Source: Streptomyces marinisediminis (lineage in GTDB: Bacteria; Actinomycetota; Actinomycetes; Streptomycetales; Streptomycetaceae). From it: DNA of 64,000 nucleotides. The notes beneath the pieces were generated by a model. It made no database searches. It had not been told where the DNA came from and was given only the letters and a program-made list of their open reading frames with translations. The position numbers and the translations under genes were made by a program. Shown here piece after piece: positions 48,900 through 56,994 of the stretch (its first letter is position 1; each line of letters begins with the position of its first letter). The stretch covers positions 124,001 through 188,000 of the forward strand of contig NZ_JAPKFL010000008.1 of assembly GCF_026262575.1 (NCBI RefSeq), read 5' to 3'.

Positions 48900-50546
48900 G
48901 TGAGTGAGCCGCTGACCGACGGCGAACCGCCGGCCGAGCTCCAACTGACGACCGCCGAGTGGGGGCTGTGGCAGGCCTTCCGCAACGGCAGCACGCACGA
49001 CCTGCGCACCGGTGACCCGGGCCGCGACGACCCCGTGGGGGACGGCGCGTGGGGGCCGCAGCGCGCGGTGCGGGCCCGGGTCGTCGCGCTGCTCCTGCTG
49101 CACGGGCCGCCGCCGCTGCTGGGCCGGGTGGCCTCGTTGCAGCTCCGCGGGGCGCTGATCACCGGCCGCCTCGACCTGTCCGGCGGGCGGGTGCAGCACT
49201 TCGCGGAGTTCGTGCAGTGCCGGTTCGAGGAGGAGCTGGTGCTGACCGAGTGCCGGATGGGCACGTTCCGCCTGGTGGACTGCCACGTGCCCCGGGTGGA
49301 GGCGGCCCGGGCCGGCACCGACGGCGACCTGCACCTGGCCCGCTGCACCGTGCCCGAGGGCGTCCGGCTCACCGACGCCGCGATCGGCACCGACCTGCTG
49401 CTGGGCGAGAGCACCGTCGGCAGCGGGCAGCGGCTGCGGGCCATAGCCGCCGACGGGCTGTCCGTGGGCCAGGACCTCCAGGCCGCCCTGCTGCTGTGCA
49501 CCGGCGAGGTGAGCCTGCGCGGCGCGCAGATCGGCGGCTCGCTGTACCTGTACGGCAGCGTGCTGCGCAGCCACCGCGGGCGGTACGCGCTGCACGCCCC
49601 GGAGATGCACGTCGCCCGCTTCGCCCACTTCGCGCCCTCGGGTCCCGGCACCGTCTACGCGGCGCAGAGCCCGACGCCGCCGGCCGGCACGCCGTACCGC
49701 CCCGACGCGTCGGCCCCGGCGCGGGCCCCGGGCGACGCGGCCGGCTTCCCGCCCCGGTACAAGAACTTCCAGTGCACCGGCGGGATGAAGCTCGACGACG
49801 GCCGGTTCGGGGACTCCCTCGTCATCGACCAGGCCCGCTTCACCCTCGGGCCCGACCAGGAGATCTCGCTGCGCCGGGTGCAGACCCCGGAGCTGTGCTT
49901 CACCCCCGAGCGCCCCGAGTGGGGGCGCGTCGTCCTGTCCGGGGCGACCGTGGGGAACCTGGTGGACCGCCAGGAGAGCTGGCCGGTGCGCGACGGGCTG
50001 TGGATGGCCGGGTTCACCTACGAGCAGGTGATCCCCGTCGGGCCGTTCCCGCTGGCCCGCCGCCTGGAGTGGGTCGGGGCCGCGACGCCGGAGTACTCCC
50101 CCGGCCCCTATGAGCAGCTCGCCACCGTCCTGCGCAACAGCGGCGAGGACGCCGACGCCCGCCTGGTCCTGCTGGCCAAGCAGCGCCGCCGCCGCGAGAC
50201 GCTCTCCCTGGCGGGGAAAATGTGGGGGTACCTCCAGGACTGGACGGTCGCCTACGGCTACCGGCCCGGCCTCGCGGCGCTGTGGATGGCGGTGCTGTGG
50301 CTGGCGGGCACCCTGTTCTTCTCCGGCCGCCGCCGCCCGGCCCCGCTGGACCCGGAGAAGACGCCCCACTGGAACACCGCCGTCTACGTGCTCGACCTGC
50401 TGCTGCCGGTCATCGACCTGGGCCACGACAAGGCGTGGAACCCGGCGGGCGCGGGCCAGGGGGTGTCCGTGGCGCTGGTCCTGGCCGGCTGGGTCCTCGC
50501 CACCACGGCCGCCGCCGGCGTCACCCGCGTCCTGCGACGGCAGTAG
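48900..50546 (+). CDS. Beta-helix-like membrane-anchored protein (oxidoreductase-annotated family)
   Basis: This 548-aa protein has a long N-terminal part with irregular short repeats ([39 protein letters not shown]), typical of a right-handed beta-helix of pentapeptide type. A polar middle follows, and two C-terminal membrane helices ([17 protein letters not shown] and [19 protein letters not shown]). I know similar Streptomyces proteins labelled oxidoreductase, but I see no nucleotide-binding or redox motif. GTG at 48900 follows GAGGGGGAA. It is divergent from hisD and is probably transcribed alone. Confidence 0.78.
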   Translation: MSEPLTDGEPPAELQLTTAEWGLWQAFRNGSTHDLRTGDPGRDDPVGDGAWGPQRAVRARVVALLLLHGPPPLLGRVASLQLRGALITGRLDLSGGRVQHFAEFVQCRFEEELVLTECRMGTFRLVDCHVPRVEAARAGTDGDLHLARCTVPEGVRLTDAAIGTDLLLGESTVGSGQRLRAIAADGLSVGQDLQAALLLCTGEVSLRGAQIGGSLYLYGSVLRSHRGRYALHAPEMHVARFAHFAPSGPGTVYAAQSPTPPAGTPYRPDASAPARAPGDAAGFPPRYKNFQCTGGMKLDDGRFGDSLVIDQARFTLGPDQEISLRRVQTPELCFTPERPEWGRVVLSGATVGNLVDRQESWPVRDGLWMAGFTYEQVIPVGPFPLARRLEWVGAATPEYSPGPYEQLATVLRNSGEDADARLVLLAKQRRRRETLSLAGKMWGYLQDWTVAYGYRPGLAALWMAVLWLAGTLFFSGRRRPAPLDPEKTPHWNTAVYVLDLLLPVIDLGHDKAWNPAGAGQGVSVALVLAGWVLATTAAAGVTRVLRRQ

Positions 50547-50864
50547 GCCGGGCCCGGGGGCCGCCGGGCACCGGAGCACCGGGCCACCGGAGCGCCGGGC
50601 GCGCCGGGCCGTCCGAGGGCGGCGGGCGGCGCCCGGGGCGCCCGCGGACGCCACGGCCGGTTCCGGGCGCCGCCCGCGGCGCAGCGCGCGGGCGGCTCCG
50701 GCGTGCGGGCGGCCGGGCGCGCGGGCCGTGCGGGAGCGCGGGGGCGGTGCCCGGGGGCGCTGCCCGGGGGCGCTGCCCGGGGGCGGCGCCCGGCGGGGGC
50801 GGCGGCGGGACCGGGGAGCACCACCGCGCCGCGGCGGGCCGCGGACGCCGTAAGGTGGCCGACT
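50547..50864. other. Gene-free GC-rich interval with short repeats
   Basis: This is 318 bp after the beta-helix membrane gene. It contains near-repeats of CACCGGAGC at 50568-50600 and the 13-bp tandem array listed separately. I see no credible gene. The promoter of the Lon-domain gene should lie at its right end. Confidence 0.5.
50749..50787. repeat. 13-bp tandem repeat, three units
   Basis: GCCCGGGGGCGCT occurs twice exactly and once as GCCCGGGGGCGGC, directly adjacent. The core CCCGGGGG is partly self-complementary. Confidence 0.75.
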
Positions 50865-51611
50865 GTGACCATCGCGCGCCTTCCGTTGTTCCCGCTGAAC
50901 ACCGTGCTCTTCCCCGGGCTGGTGCTGCCGCTGAACGTCTTCGAGTCGCGGTACCGCGCCCTGGTCCGGGACCTGCTGGAAGTCCCGGAGGACGAGCCGC
51001 GCCCGTTCGGCGTCGTCGCGATCCGGGAGGGCCACGAGGTGGCGCCCACCGGGACCGGCCTGCCCGACGGCTCCGCGCCGGCGCCCGAGCGCGGGCCGAC
51101 GGCCGGGTTCGGGACCGACCCGCTCGCCTCCTTCCACAGCGTGGGCTGCGTCGCGGACGCCTCCACCGTGCGCGAGCGGGAGGAGGGCGAGGGCTACGAG
51201 CTGATGGCCACCGGGACCAGCCGGTTCCGGCTGCTGTCGGTGGACGCCTCGGGCCCCTACCTGGTCGGCGAGGTCGAGGAGCTGGAGGAGGAGGACGGCG
51301 AGGGCGCGGCGCCGCTGGCCGCCGGCGTGCTGCGCGCCTTCGCCGGGTACCGCAAGCGCCTGGCCGGGGCGCAGCAGCTCACCCTGACCACGGGTCAGGA
51401 GCTGCCGGAGGAACCCTCGGTCGTCTCCTACCTGGTGGCGGCGGCGACGGTGCTGGACACCGCCGACAAGCAGCGGCTGCTCCAGGCCCCGGACACGGCC
51501 GCCCGGCTGCGCGAGGAGCTGCGGCTGCTGCGCCGGGAGACGGCCGTCCTGGGCGAGCTGCCCTCGCTGCCCGCCGTGGAGCTCACCCAGCAGCCCACCT
51601 GCCCGAACTGA
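50865..51611 (+). CDS. Lon N-terminal-domain-like protein (LON substrate-binding domain)
   Basis: This 248-aa protein starts [20 protein letters not shown] followed by [14 protein letters not shown], the classic beginning of the LON substrate-binding domain. [20 protein letters not shown] and ATGTSRFRL follow, then a helical C-terminus. There is no AAA ATPase or protease domain, so it is a stand-alone PUA-like protein, common in actinomycetes and of unknown role. The start is GTG at 50865. The YbaK-like gene follows after 20 bp in the same direction. Confidence 0.88.
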   Translation: MTIARLPLFPLNTVLFPGLVLPLNVFESRYRALVRDLLEVPEDEPRPFGVVAIREGHEVAPTGTGLPDGSAPAPERGPTAGFGTDPLASFHSVGCVADASTVREREEGEGYELMATGTSRFRLLSVDASGPYLVGEVEELEEEDGEGAAPLAAGVLRAFAGYRKRLAGAQQLTLTTGQELPEEPSVVSYLVAAATVLDTADKQRLLQAPDTAARLREELRLLRRETAVLGELPSLPAVELTQQPTCPN

Positions 51612-51631
51612 CCCGGAAGGGGACGGCGGCC

Positions 51632-52138
51632 ATGGCGAAGGCGAGGAAGCGGCAGGGCGGCGGCAACGGCACGCCGGCCACGGTCGCGCTCACCGAGGCG
51701 GGCGTGCCCTTCACGGTGCACGCCTACGAGCACGACCCGGCGGCCGGGCTGTCCTACGGCGAGGAGGCGGCGCGGGCGCTCGGCGTGGCGCCGGAGCAGG
51801 TGTTCAAGACGCTGGTCGCCGAGGTGGACGGGGCGCTGACCGTCGCCGTCGTCCCGGTGGCCCGGTCGCTGGACCTCAAGGCCCTGGCGGCGGCCGTGGG
51901 CGGCAAGCGCGCGGTCATGGCCGACCCGGCGGCGGCCGAGCGCTCCAGCGGCTACGTGCGCGGAGGCATCTCGCCGCTGGGCCAGCGCCGACGGCTGCCC
52001 ACCGTGGTGGACGCCTCGGCGGCCGGACACGCCACGGTGTGCGTGTCGGCCGGTCGGCGCGGCCTGGAGGTGGAGCTGGCCCCCGGCGACCTGGTCGCGC
52101 TCACCGCCGCCCGCACCGCGCCCATCGCCCGGGACTGA
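51632..52138 (+). CDS. Cys-tRNA(Pro)/Cys-tRNA(Cys) deacylase (YbaK/EbsC family)
   Basis: This 168-aa protein has the YbaK fold signature: [19 protein letters not shown] with the active-site Lys, [19 protein letters not shown], and [20 protein letters not shown]. YbaK clears mischarged Cys-tRNA(Pro). ATG at 51632 lies 20 bp after the Lon-domain gene with a GGAAGGGGAC site, so both are probably co-transcribed. Confidence 0.92.
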   Translation: MAKARKRQGGGNGTPATVALTEAGVPFTVHAYEHDPAAGLSYGEEAARALGVAPEQVFKTLVAEVDGALTVAVVPVARSLDLKALAAAVGGKRAVMADPAAAERSSGYVRGGISPLGQRRRLPTVVDASAAGHATVCVSAGRRGLEVELAPGDLVALTAARTAPIARD

Positions 52139-52270
52139 GCGGCCGGCGGCGGCCGGCACCGCACCGGGGCCGCCCGTGGAGCGAGCGCGACGGCGGTGAC
52201 GCGCGCCCTCCGAGGCGTTTCCGTGCGTGCGGTGGCGAACGGCGCGGCGAGCCCACCCTGGGCCCGGCAC

Positions 52271-52326
52271 CCCAGCACCCCGGCAGCCCAGCACCCCGGC
52301 AGCCCGGCAGCCCAGCACCCCGGCAG
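52271..52326. repeat. 16-bp tandem repeat with a half unit
   Basis: The unit CCCAGCACCCCGGCAG occurs at 52271-52286, 52287-52302 and 52311-52326, with an 8-bp half unit CCCGGCAG between the second and third. It lies in the 227-bp gap between two convergent genes and encodes no credible protein. Confidence 0.85.
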
Positions 52327-52365
52327 CCCGCACGGCGCGGCCGTGCGCACCGCAGCTCGCGGAGC

Positions 52366-53094
52366 TCAGCCGCGCGGCGCCGGCCCGGGGGGCGGTCCGC
52401 CGACCGGAGGCGCGTCGTCCCCCTCCGGCGCCCAGCGCGGGTGCACCAGCGGCCGGGGGGCGGGCTCGCGGGGCCCGAGGGCGCCCAGGGCCACCAGGTG
52501 GGTGGCCACCGCGACCAGCGGCCACACCAGCAGCAGCACCAGGCTGCTCAGCTCCAGCGGGCCGGTGAACACCCCGCCCCGCCCGGCCTCCACCGCGCGC
52601 GCGGTGAGGTCCGCGCCGGGGCCGAGCACCCCGCCCAGCCAGGCGGCCAGCCAGGAGCCGAGTACGCCGCCGGAGGTGAGCCCGAGCACGACGCCGACGC
52701 CGCCGTGCCGCCGCACCGCGAAGGCCAGCGCGCCGCAGCCGAGCCCGAAGGCCGCGGCGAGCAGCACGAACGTGCCGTCGACGCCGAAGGAGTGCTCGCT
52801 CTCGTTGTTGCGCAGGAACGCCCGCCGCCCGTCGGAGACGTAGACCACCTCGGGGGCCAGCCACCACCACAGCAGGCCCAAGGCCGCGCCGAGCGCCGTG
52901 AGGGCGGCCGCGGTGACCGCCCAGGTCCGCGCGTCCTCCGCGCCCACCGCCCGCGCCGGACCCCCGTCGGGCGCTTCCGCACCGGCGGCGGGCGGCGCGT
53001 CCGCCTCGGTGGCGGCCCACGGGTCGTAGGCGTGCGCCGTGGGGTGCTGCGGGGGGCGTCCGGGCTCCGGCGGAGGCGGTGTCGGTGCGGTCAC
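52366..53094 (-). CDS. Hypothetical membrane protein
   Basis: This 242-aa protein has a Pro-rich cytoplasmic N-terminus (about 60 residues), then four hydrophobic segments (AVTAAALTALGAALGLLWWW, FVLLAAAFGLGCGALAFAV, VGVVLGLTSGGVLGSWLAAW and LVLLLVWPLVAVATHLVAL), and a Pro-rich tail. The external loop RAFLRNNESEHSFGVDG is polar. I recognise no function. The start is GTG at 53094. The gene is followed by the 16-bp repeat array. Confidence 0.78.
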   Translation of the reverse strand: MTAPTPPPPEPGRPPQHPTAHAYDPWAATEADAPPAAGAEAPDGGPARAVGAEDARTWAVTAAALTALGAALGLLWWWLAPEVVYVSDGRRAFLRNNESEHSFGVDGTFVLLAAAFGLGCGALAFAVRRHGGVGVVLGLTSGGVLGSWLAAWLGGVLGPGADLTARAVEAGRGGVFTGPLELSSLVLLLVWPLVAVATHLVALGALGPREPAPRPLVHPRWAPEGDDAPPVGGPPPGPAPRG

Positions 53095-53164
53095 CCCGCC
53101 ATCGTGCCAGGCCGGGCCGGTCGGCGGAGCACCGGGCGAGCCCCCCGGTGCTCCGCGCCCCGGG

Positions 53165-54010
53165 TCAGCGGACGGCCGCGCGGCGGTAGGCCCAGGTGGC
53201 CAGGGCCAGCCCCAGGGCGCCGACGGCGGCGCACACGCCGAGGTCGAGCGCGACGCTGGCCCAGGCGGGCGCGGGGCCGAAGGTGGCGGCCAGCGCCTCG
53301 ACGCCGTAGGTCGAGGGCAGCAGCTCGCGGGCCCAGCGCAGCGGCTCCGGGAGCGCCTGCGGCGGCAGCACCCCGAGCAGCAGCGCGGCCGACATGCCGA
53401 GCTGGCCGCAGAGGGTGGCCAGCTCCGGGCGGGGCGCGAGGAGGCCGAGCGCGGCCCCGACCCCGGCGAGCGCGGCCCCGGCCAGCGGGATGACCGCCAG
53501 CAGCACCCACAGCCCGGTGACCGGCAGGGAGTACAGCAGGCTGCCGGTCACCGCCGTGACGAGGACGCCGGGCACGGTGAACGAGGCGTAGGCGGCGGCC
53601 GCGCCGAGCACCACGGCCGCCGGGGGCACCGGCAGGGTGGCGTAGTGGTCGAGCCCCCCGGAGGCGCGCAGCGCGCCGAAGTGCTGGGCCAGCAGGTTCA
53701 GCGCCACGAAGGCGACGACGAGCACGCTGGACCCGGCGACGACCGCCTGCGCCTCCGGCCCGGGGCCGGGCGTCACGACCCCGCGCAGCAGCACCATGAT
53801 CCCGATGGACTGGAAGGTGGCCACGAACAGCAGCGGGATACGGGCGACGCGGGCCCGGGAGAGCTGGGCCCGGTAGACCGCGCCGAGCGCGGGCCACAGC
53901 CGGACGCGGGGTGCCAGCTCGGCGGCGCCGTCGCCGCGCGGCACCGGGACCGCGTCGCGCGCCGCGCGGGGCGCCGCCCCCGGGGCGGACTCGGCGGACA
54001 GGGTGCTCAC
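53165..54010 (-). CDS. ABC-2 type transporter permease
   Basis: This 281-aa protein has six hydrophobic segments and the ABC-2 layout, with LPVPPAAVVLGAAAAYASFT and the conserved ending ELLPSTYGVEALAATF. It should form an exporter with the ATPase encoded just upstream. GTG at 54010 overlaps the ATPase stop (GTGA). The cargo is unknown. Confidence 0.9.
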   Translation of the reverse strand: MSTLSAESAPGAAPRAARDAVPVPRGDGAAELAPRVRLWPALGAVYRAQLSRARVARIPLLFVATFQSIGIMVLLRGVVTPGPGPEAQAVVAGSSVLVVAFVALNLLAQHFGALRASGGLDHYATLPVPPAAVVLGAAAAYASFTVPGVLVTAVTGSLLYSLPVTGLWVLLAVIPLAGAALAGVGAALGLLAPRPELATLCGQLGMSAALLLGVLPPQALPEPLRWARELLPSTYGVEALAATFGPAPAWASVALDLGVCAAVGALGLALATWAYRRAAVR

Positions 54011-55062
54011 GCCTTCACCAGACCTTCCGTACGGCCGCCGAGGGCCAGGTAGACGTCTTCGAGGCTCGGCGTGGCCAGGGAGAAGTCGTCCAGTGCCGCG
54101 AACGCCGCGCCGCCGGTGACGGCGGTGACGGCGGCCCGCGCGGCATCCGGGGGGAGCCGCAGCGACCAGCGGCGGCCGGTCCGCCGCGCGGCCGGGGACA
54201 GCGCGGCGACCTCGGGCAAGTGCAGCGGCGGCTCGTCGCGCCACACCAGCTCAAGCCGCACGTCGTCGCCGACGAGCGCCTTGAGCCCGCCGGGCGTGTC
54301 GCAGGCGATGACCCGCCCGCGGTCCAGGACGGCCACCCGGTCCAGCACCGACTCCGCCTCCATGACGTTGTGGGTGACCAGCACCACGCTCGTGCCGCGC
54401 TCGCCGCGCCGCCGGCCCACCGCGGCCCACACGGCGCGCCGGGCGACGGGGTCCATGCCCGTCGTGGGCTCGTCCAGGACGAGCAGCGGCCGCTCGCCCA
54501 CCAGGGCGGTGGCCACGCACGCCAGGCGGCGCTGGCCGCCGGAGAGCCGCTTGAGCGGGCGGGCGGCGAGCGCGGTGAGGTCCAGCTCCTCCAGCACGGC
54601 GCCGGTGGCGCGGCGGGCGTCGGCCAGGGGCAGGCCGCGCAGCCGCGCGGTGGTCTCGGTGGCGAGCCAGACGGTCAGCTCGTCCAGCGCGGTGGACTCC
54701 TGGCCCAGATAGGCCAGCAGGCGCGCGGCCCGCTCGGGGTGGCGCACGAGGTCGTGGCCGAGGACGGTGATCTCGCCCGCGTCGGGCCGCAGCAGCCCGG
54801 TGAGCTGGCGCACGAGGGTGGACTTCCCGGCGCCGTTGGGGCCGAGCAGGCCGAACAGCTCGCCGCGGCGCACGCTGAGGGTGACGCCGTCGCTGGCCCG
54901 CACCGGCGCGGCCACCGGCGCCCGGCGCCGGGACCGCTGTGCGGGATACGTCTTGACCAGGCCCCGCACCGCGCACACCGGCCCGCCGCTGGTGCCGTCT
55001 CGCAGTGCGCCCGTATCCACGACGTACGAGGGTACGCGCTGCCCTTCGCGCCCCGTACGCAC
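54007..55062 (-). CDS. ABC transporter ATP-binding protein (exporter type)
   Basis: This protein of up to 351 aa has Walker A GPNGAGKST, Q-loop YLGQES, signature LSGGQRR and Walker B LLVLDEPTTGMD, followed by VTHNVMEAE. This is the DrrA/CcmA-type branch that works with ABC-2 permeases. The C-terminal 100 residues form the usual regulatory extension. GTG at 55062 is one possible start and GTG at 55020 (VDTGALRDGT) another; neither has a well-placed ribosome site. Operon with the permease is clear from the overlap. Confidence 0.9.
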   Translation of the reverse strand: MRTGREGQRVPSYVVDTGALRDGTSGGPVCAVRGLVKTYPAQRSRRRAPVAAPVRASDGVTLSVRRGELFGLLGPNGAGKSTLVRQLTGLLRPDAGEITVLGHDLVRHPERAARLLAYLGQESTALDELTVWLATETTARLRGLPLADARRATGAVLEELDLTALAARPLKRLSGGQRRLACVATALVGERPLLVLDEPTTGMDPVARRAVWAAVGRRRGERGTSVVLVTHNVMEAESVLDRVAVLDRGRVIACDTPGGLKALVGDDVRLELVWRDEPPLHLPEVAALSPAARRTGRRWSLRLPPDAARAAVTAVTGGAAFAALDDFSLATPSLEDVYLALGGRTEGLVKA

Positions 55063-55107
55063 CCCTTCCCCAAGCGACGGGTGCCGCCCGCGGGGCGGGG
55101 GCGGGCG

Positions 55108-56355
55108 CTATTCGGCGGGGGCGCGCTCGGTGCCGGTGTGGGTGTCCACCTCGCGCCAGAAGCCGGCGCGGATGGCGTAGCGGTCGTTCTCGTCGATCTG
55201 GTCGTCCTTGTGCGCGAGCAGCCCGAAGCGGGCGGCGTAGCGCAGCAGCTCCCCGTCGATGCGGTGCGGGATGCGCGGGTAGAGCGCGGTGAGCTGGTGC
55301 AGGTGGCCGGGGCCGCCCAGGCGCGCGATCCAGCGGCGGGCGTAGACCTGGCCGACCTCGAAGGGGTCACCGCTGACGGCGGTGATGTCCTCCTCGCGGT
55401 CGGCCCAGCGCTGCTCGGCGCTGGTGAGCTGGGCCAGCATCGGCAGGGACGCGGCCTCCGGCGGCTCGGCCGGGGCCCCGCCCCGGTCCACCCAGCCCTT
55501 GTCGGAGGACCAGCGCAGGGTGGCGCCGGCCGGGGCCTGCTGCGATGCGCTGTGCGGGGCGGCGGGGGGCCGGCCGAGCTCGGCCAGGTCCTTCGGGGTG
55601 GGCACGCCGCGCGGATGGGCGCCGGGCGGCTCCTCGGCGGGGTGCGGCGGGGCGGCGGTCTGCGCGCCGGACTCGGGTGCGGCGCCGTTCTTGCCGGCGA
55701 GCCCGGAGGGCGAGGAGCCGCCGCGCCCGGATTCGGGCAGCGGCGCGGAGAGGATGGCGGCGATCTCCGGCCGGGTCGGCGCGTGCGGCGCACCGGGGCA
55801 GGCGCCCTCCCTGGCCCGGACCGCCCGGGTGATCCAGTCGCGGTCCAGGACCCGGCGCTCGTCGGCCTCGGCCACCAGGTCCTCGGACTGGTTGTAGTCG
55901 CCGTCGGCCGCCTGGAGGGCCCACAGGTGGACGGCCACGCCGTGTTCCTTGGCCGACATCAGCCCCGGCAGCAGGTCGCCGTCGCCGGTGACGAGCACGA
56001 TGTCGGAGCAGGCCCGGTTGCGCGCCAGCTCGGTCAGCTCGGTGTGCATGGCCGCGTCCACGCCCTTCTGCGCCCAGCGGCCGTCCGTCCGGGTGAGGGC
56101 GCCCAGGCGGACCGTGACCCGGGGCATGACGCGCAGCCTGCGGTGCTCGGGCTGCGGGACGCGGTCGGGCGCGCCGTCGAACCAGTAGATCCGCAGCAGC
56201 CCGCAACCGGTCTCGACCTCCGCGCGCTCCCGCAGGCCCTGGATGAGCGCGGCGTGGTCGACGGTGATCCCGGAGCGGGTGGGCTCCCCGGCCAGCAGGC
56301 TCGCGGCGGCGCCCAGGAGGTATCCGGCGTCCACCAGGACGACGCAGCGGTCCAC
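55108..56355 (-). CDS. NYN-domain protein (PIN-like nuclease fold)
   Basis: This 415-aa protein starts VDRCVVLVDAGYLLGAAASL, the first acidic strand of an NYN domain. CSDIVLVTGDGDLLPGL and the acidic residues near DYNQSEDLVAEADE complete the PIN-like metal site within the first 200 residues. A Pro/Ala-rich linker is followed by a C-terminal helical domain (ITAVSGDPFEVGQVYARRW and LYPRIPHRIDGELLRYAARF) that could bind RNA. NYN proteins often process RNA. GTG at 56355 is preferred by comparison with relatives, although the ribosome site GGTGGAG lies very close. Confidence 0.85.
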   Translation of the reverse strand: MDRCVVLVDAGYLLGAAASLLAGEPTRSGITVDHAALIQGLRERAEVETGCGLLRIYWFDGAPDRVPQPEHRRLRVMPRVTVRLGALTRTDGRWAQKGVDAAMHTELTELARNRACSDIVLVTGDGDLLPGLMSAKEHGVAVHLWALQAADGDYNQSEDLVAEADERRVLDRDWITRAVRAREGACPGAPHAPTRPEIAAILSAPLPESGRGGSSPSGLAGKNGAAPESGAQTAAPPHPAEEPPGAHPRGVPTPKDLAELGRPPAAPHSASQQAPAGATLRWSSDKGWVDRGGAPAEPPEAASLPMLAQLTSAEQRWADREEDITAVSGDPFEVGQVYARRWIARLGGPGHLHQLTALYPRIPHRIDGELLRYAARFGLLAHKDDQIDENDRYAIRAGFWREVDTHTGTERAPAE

Positions 56356-56596
56356 GCTCCACCCACTCTCGTCGGACAGCACAGTCGGCCGTCGGCCGGT
56401 TTCTTCGAGTCTGCCCGACCGTACCGGGGTTATCAGCGGGAACTCGATCTTCGGCGTGGCGAAAGCGTGGGCGGTCGGTGTCGATCCGGACACACGGAGC
56501 GCCCCGCGCACGAAGGGTGTTGCCCGAAATGCGAGGAGTGTCGTGCCGTGCGAATCTGATCACGGCCCTGTTCCAAGGACCTTGAGGAGGTTCACC

Positions 56597-56743
56597 ATGG
56601 CCAAGAACAAGAACCGAGATCGCCAGAGGCCGAGCCGCTCCGGCCCCGGGCCGGAGCGGCGGGACAGCACCACGGAGGAACCGCGCGTCGAGGAGTCGGG
56701 CTCGGGCTCGACGCGCAAGCCGAAGCGGCTCGGCCACAACTGA
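56597..56743 (+). CDS. Small basic hydrophilic protein
   Basis: This 48-aa ORF has an ideal GAGGAGG ribosome site 6 nt before ATG. The sequence begins MAKNKNRDRQRPSRSG and is rich in Lys, Arg, Ser and Glu, with no hydrophobic part. It is flanked by a terminator hairpin 36 bp after the stop. Streptomyces encode similar MAKNKNR proteins of unknown role, some seen in spores as far as I recall. I consider it a real gene. Confidence 0.75.
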   Translation: MAKNKNRDRQRPSRSGPGPERRDSTTEEPRVEESGSGSTRKPKRLGHN

Positions 56744-56778
56744 CCGCTTCCCTCCACCCCTTTCGCACGCGGCATGTG

Positions 56779-56815
56779 ACGAGGGCGCGGCTCCCCCAGG
56801 GGACCGCGCCCTCGT
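56779..56815 (+). terminator. Hairpin after the small basic protein gene
   Basis: ACGAGGGCGCGG and CCGCGCCCTCGT pair perfectly (12 bp) around a 13-nt loop. The rest of the gap to dnaE (56816-56994) contains repeated CGGACG-like words but no gene. Confidence 0.82.
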
Positions 56816-56994
56816 CCGTCGGCCACCGCGGCCCCACCCGCCCGGTGACCGGACGCCGACGGACGGTGATCGGGCACCCGGGCCGGCGGCGCACGGACGG
56901 CAGCCGGACGCGGGCCGACGACGGCCGGGGACAGCCGACGGGCCGGACGAACGGCGGGCGGGACGCGGCCGGACGTGCGCGGACGGCCGGGGCC

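Noticed and set aside
50568..50605. Repeats of CACCGGAGC as a second tandem array
   Set aside because: The spacing is irregular and the words are too short and GC-rich to separate from background.
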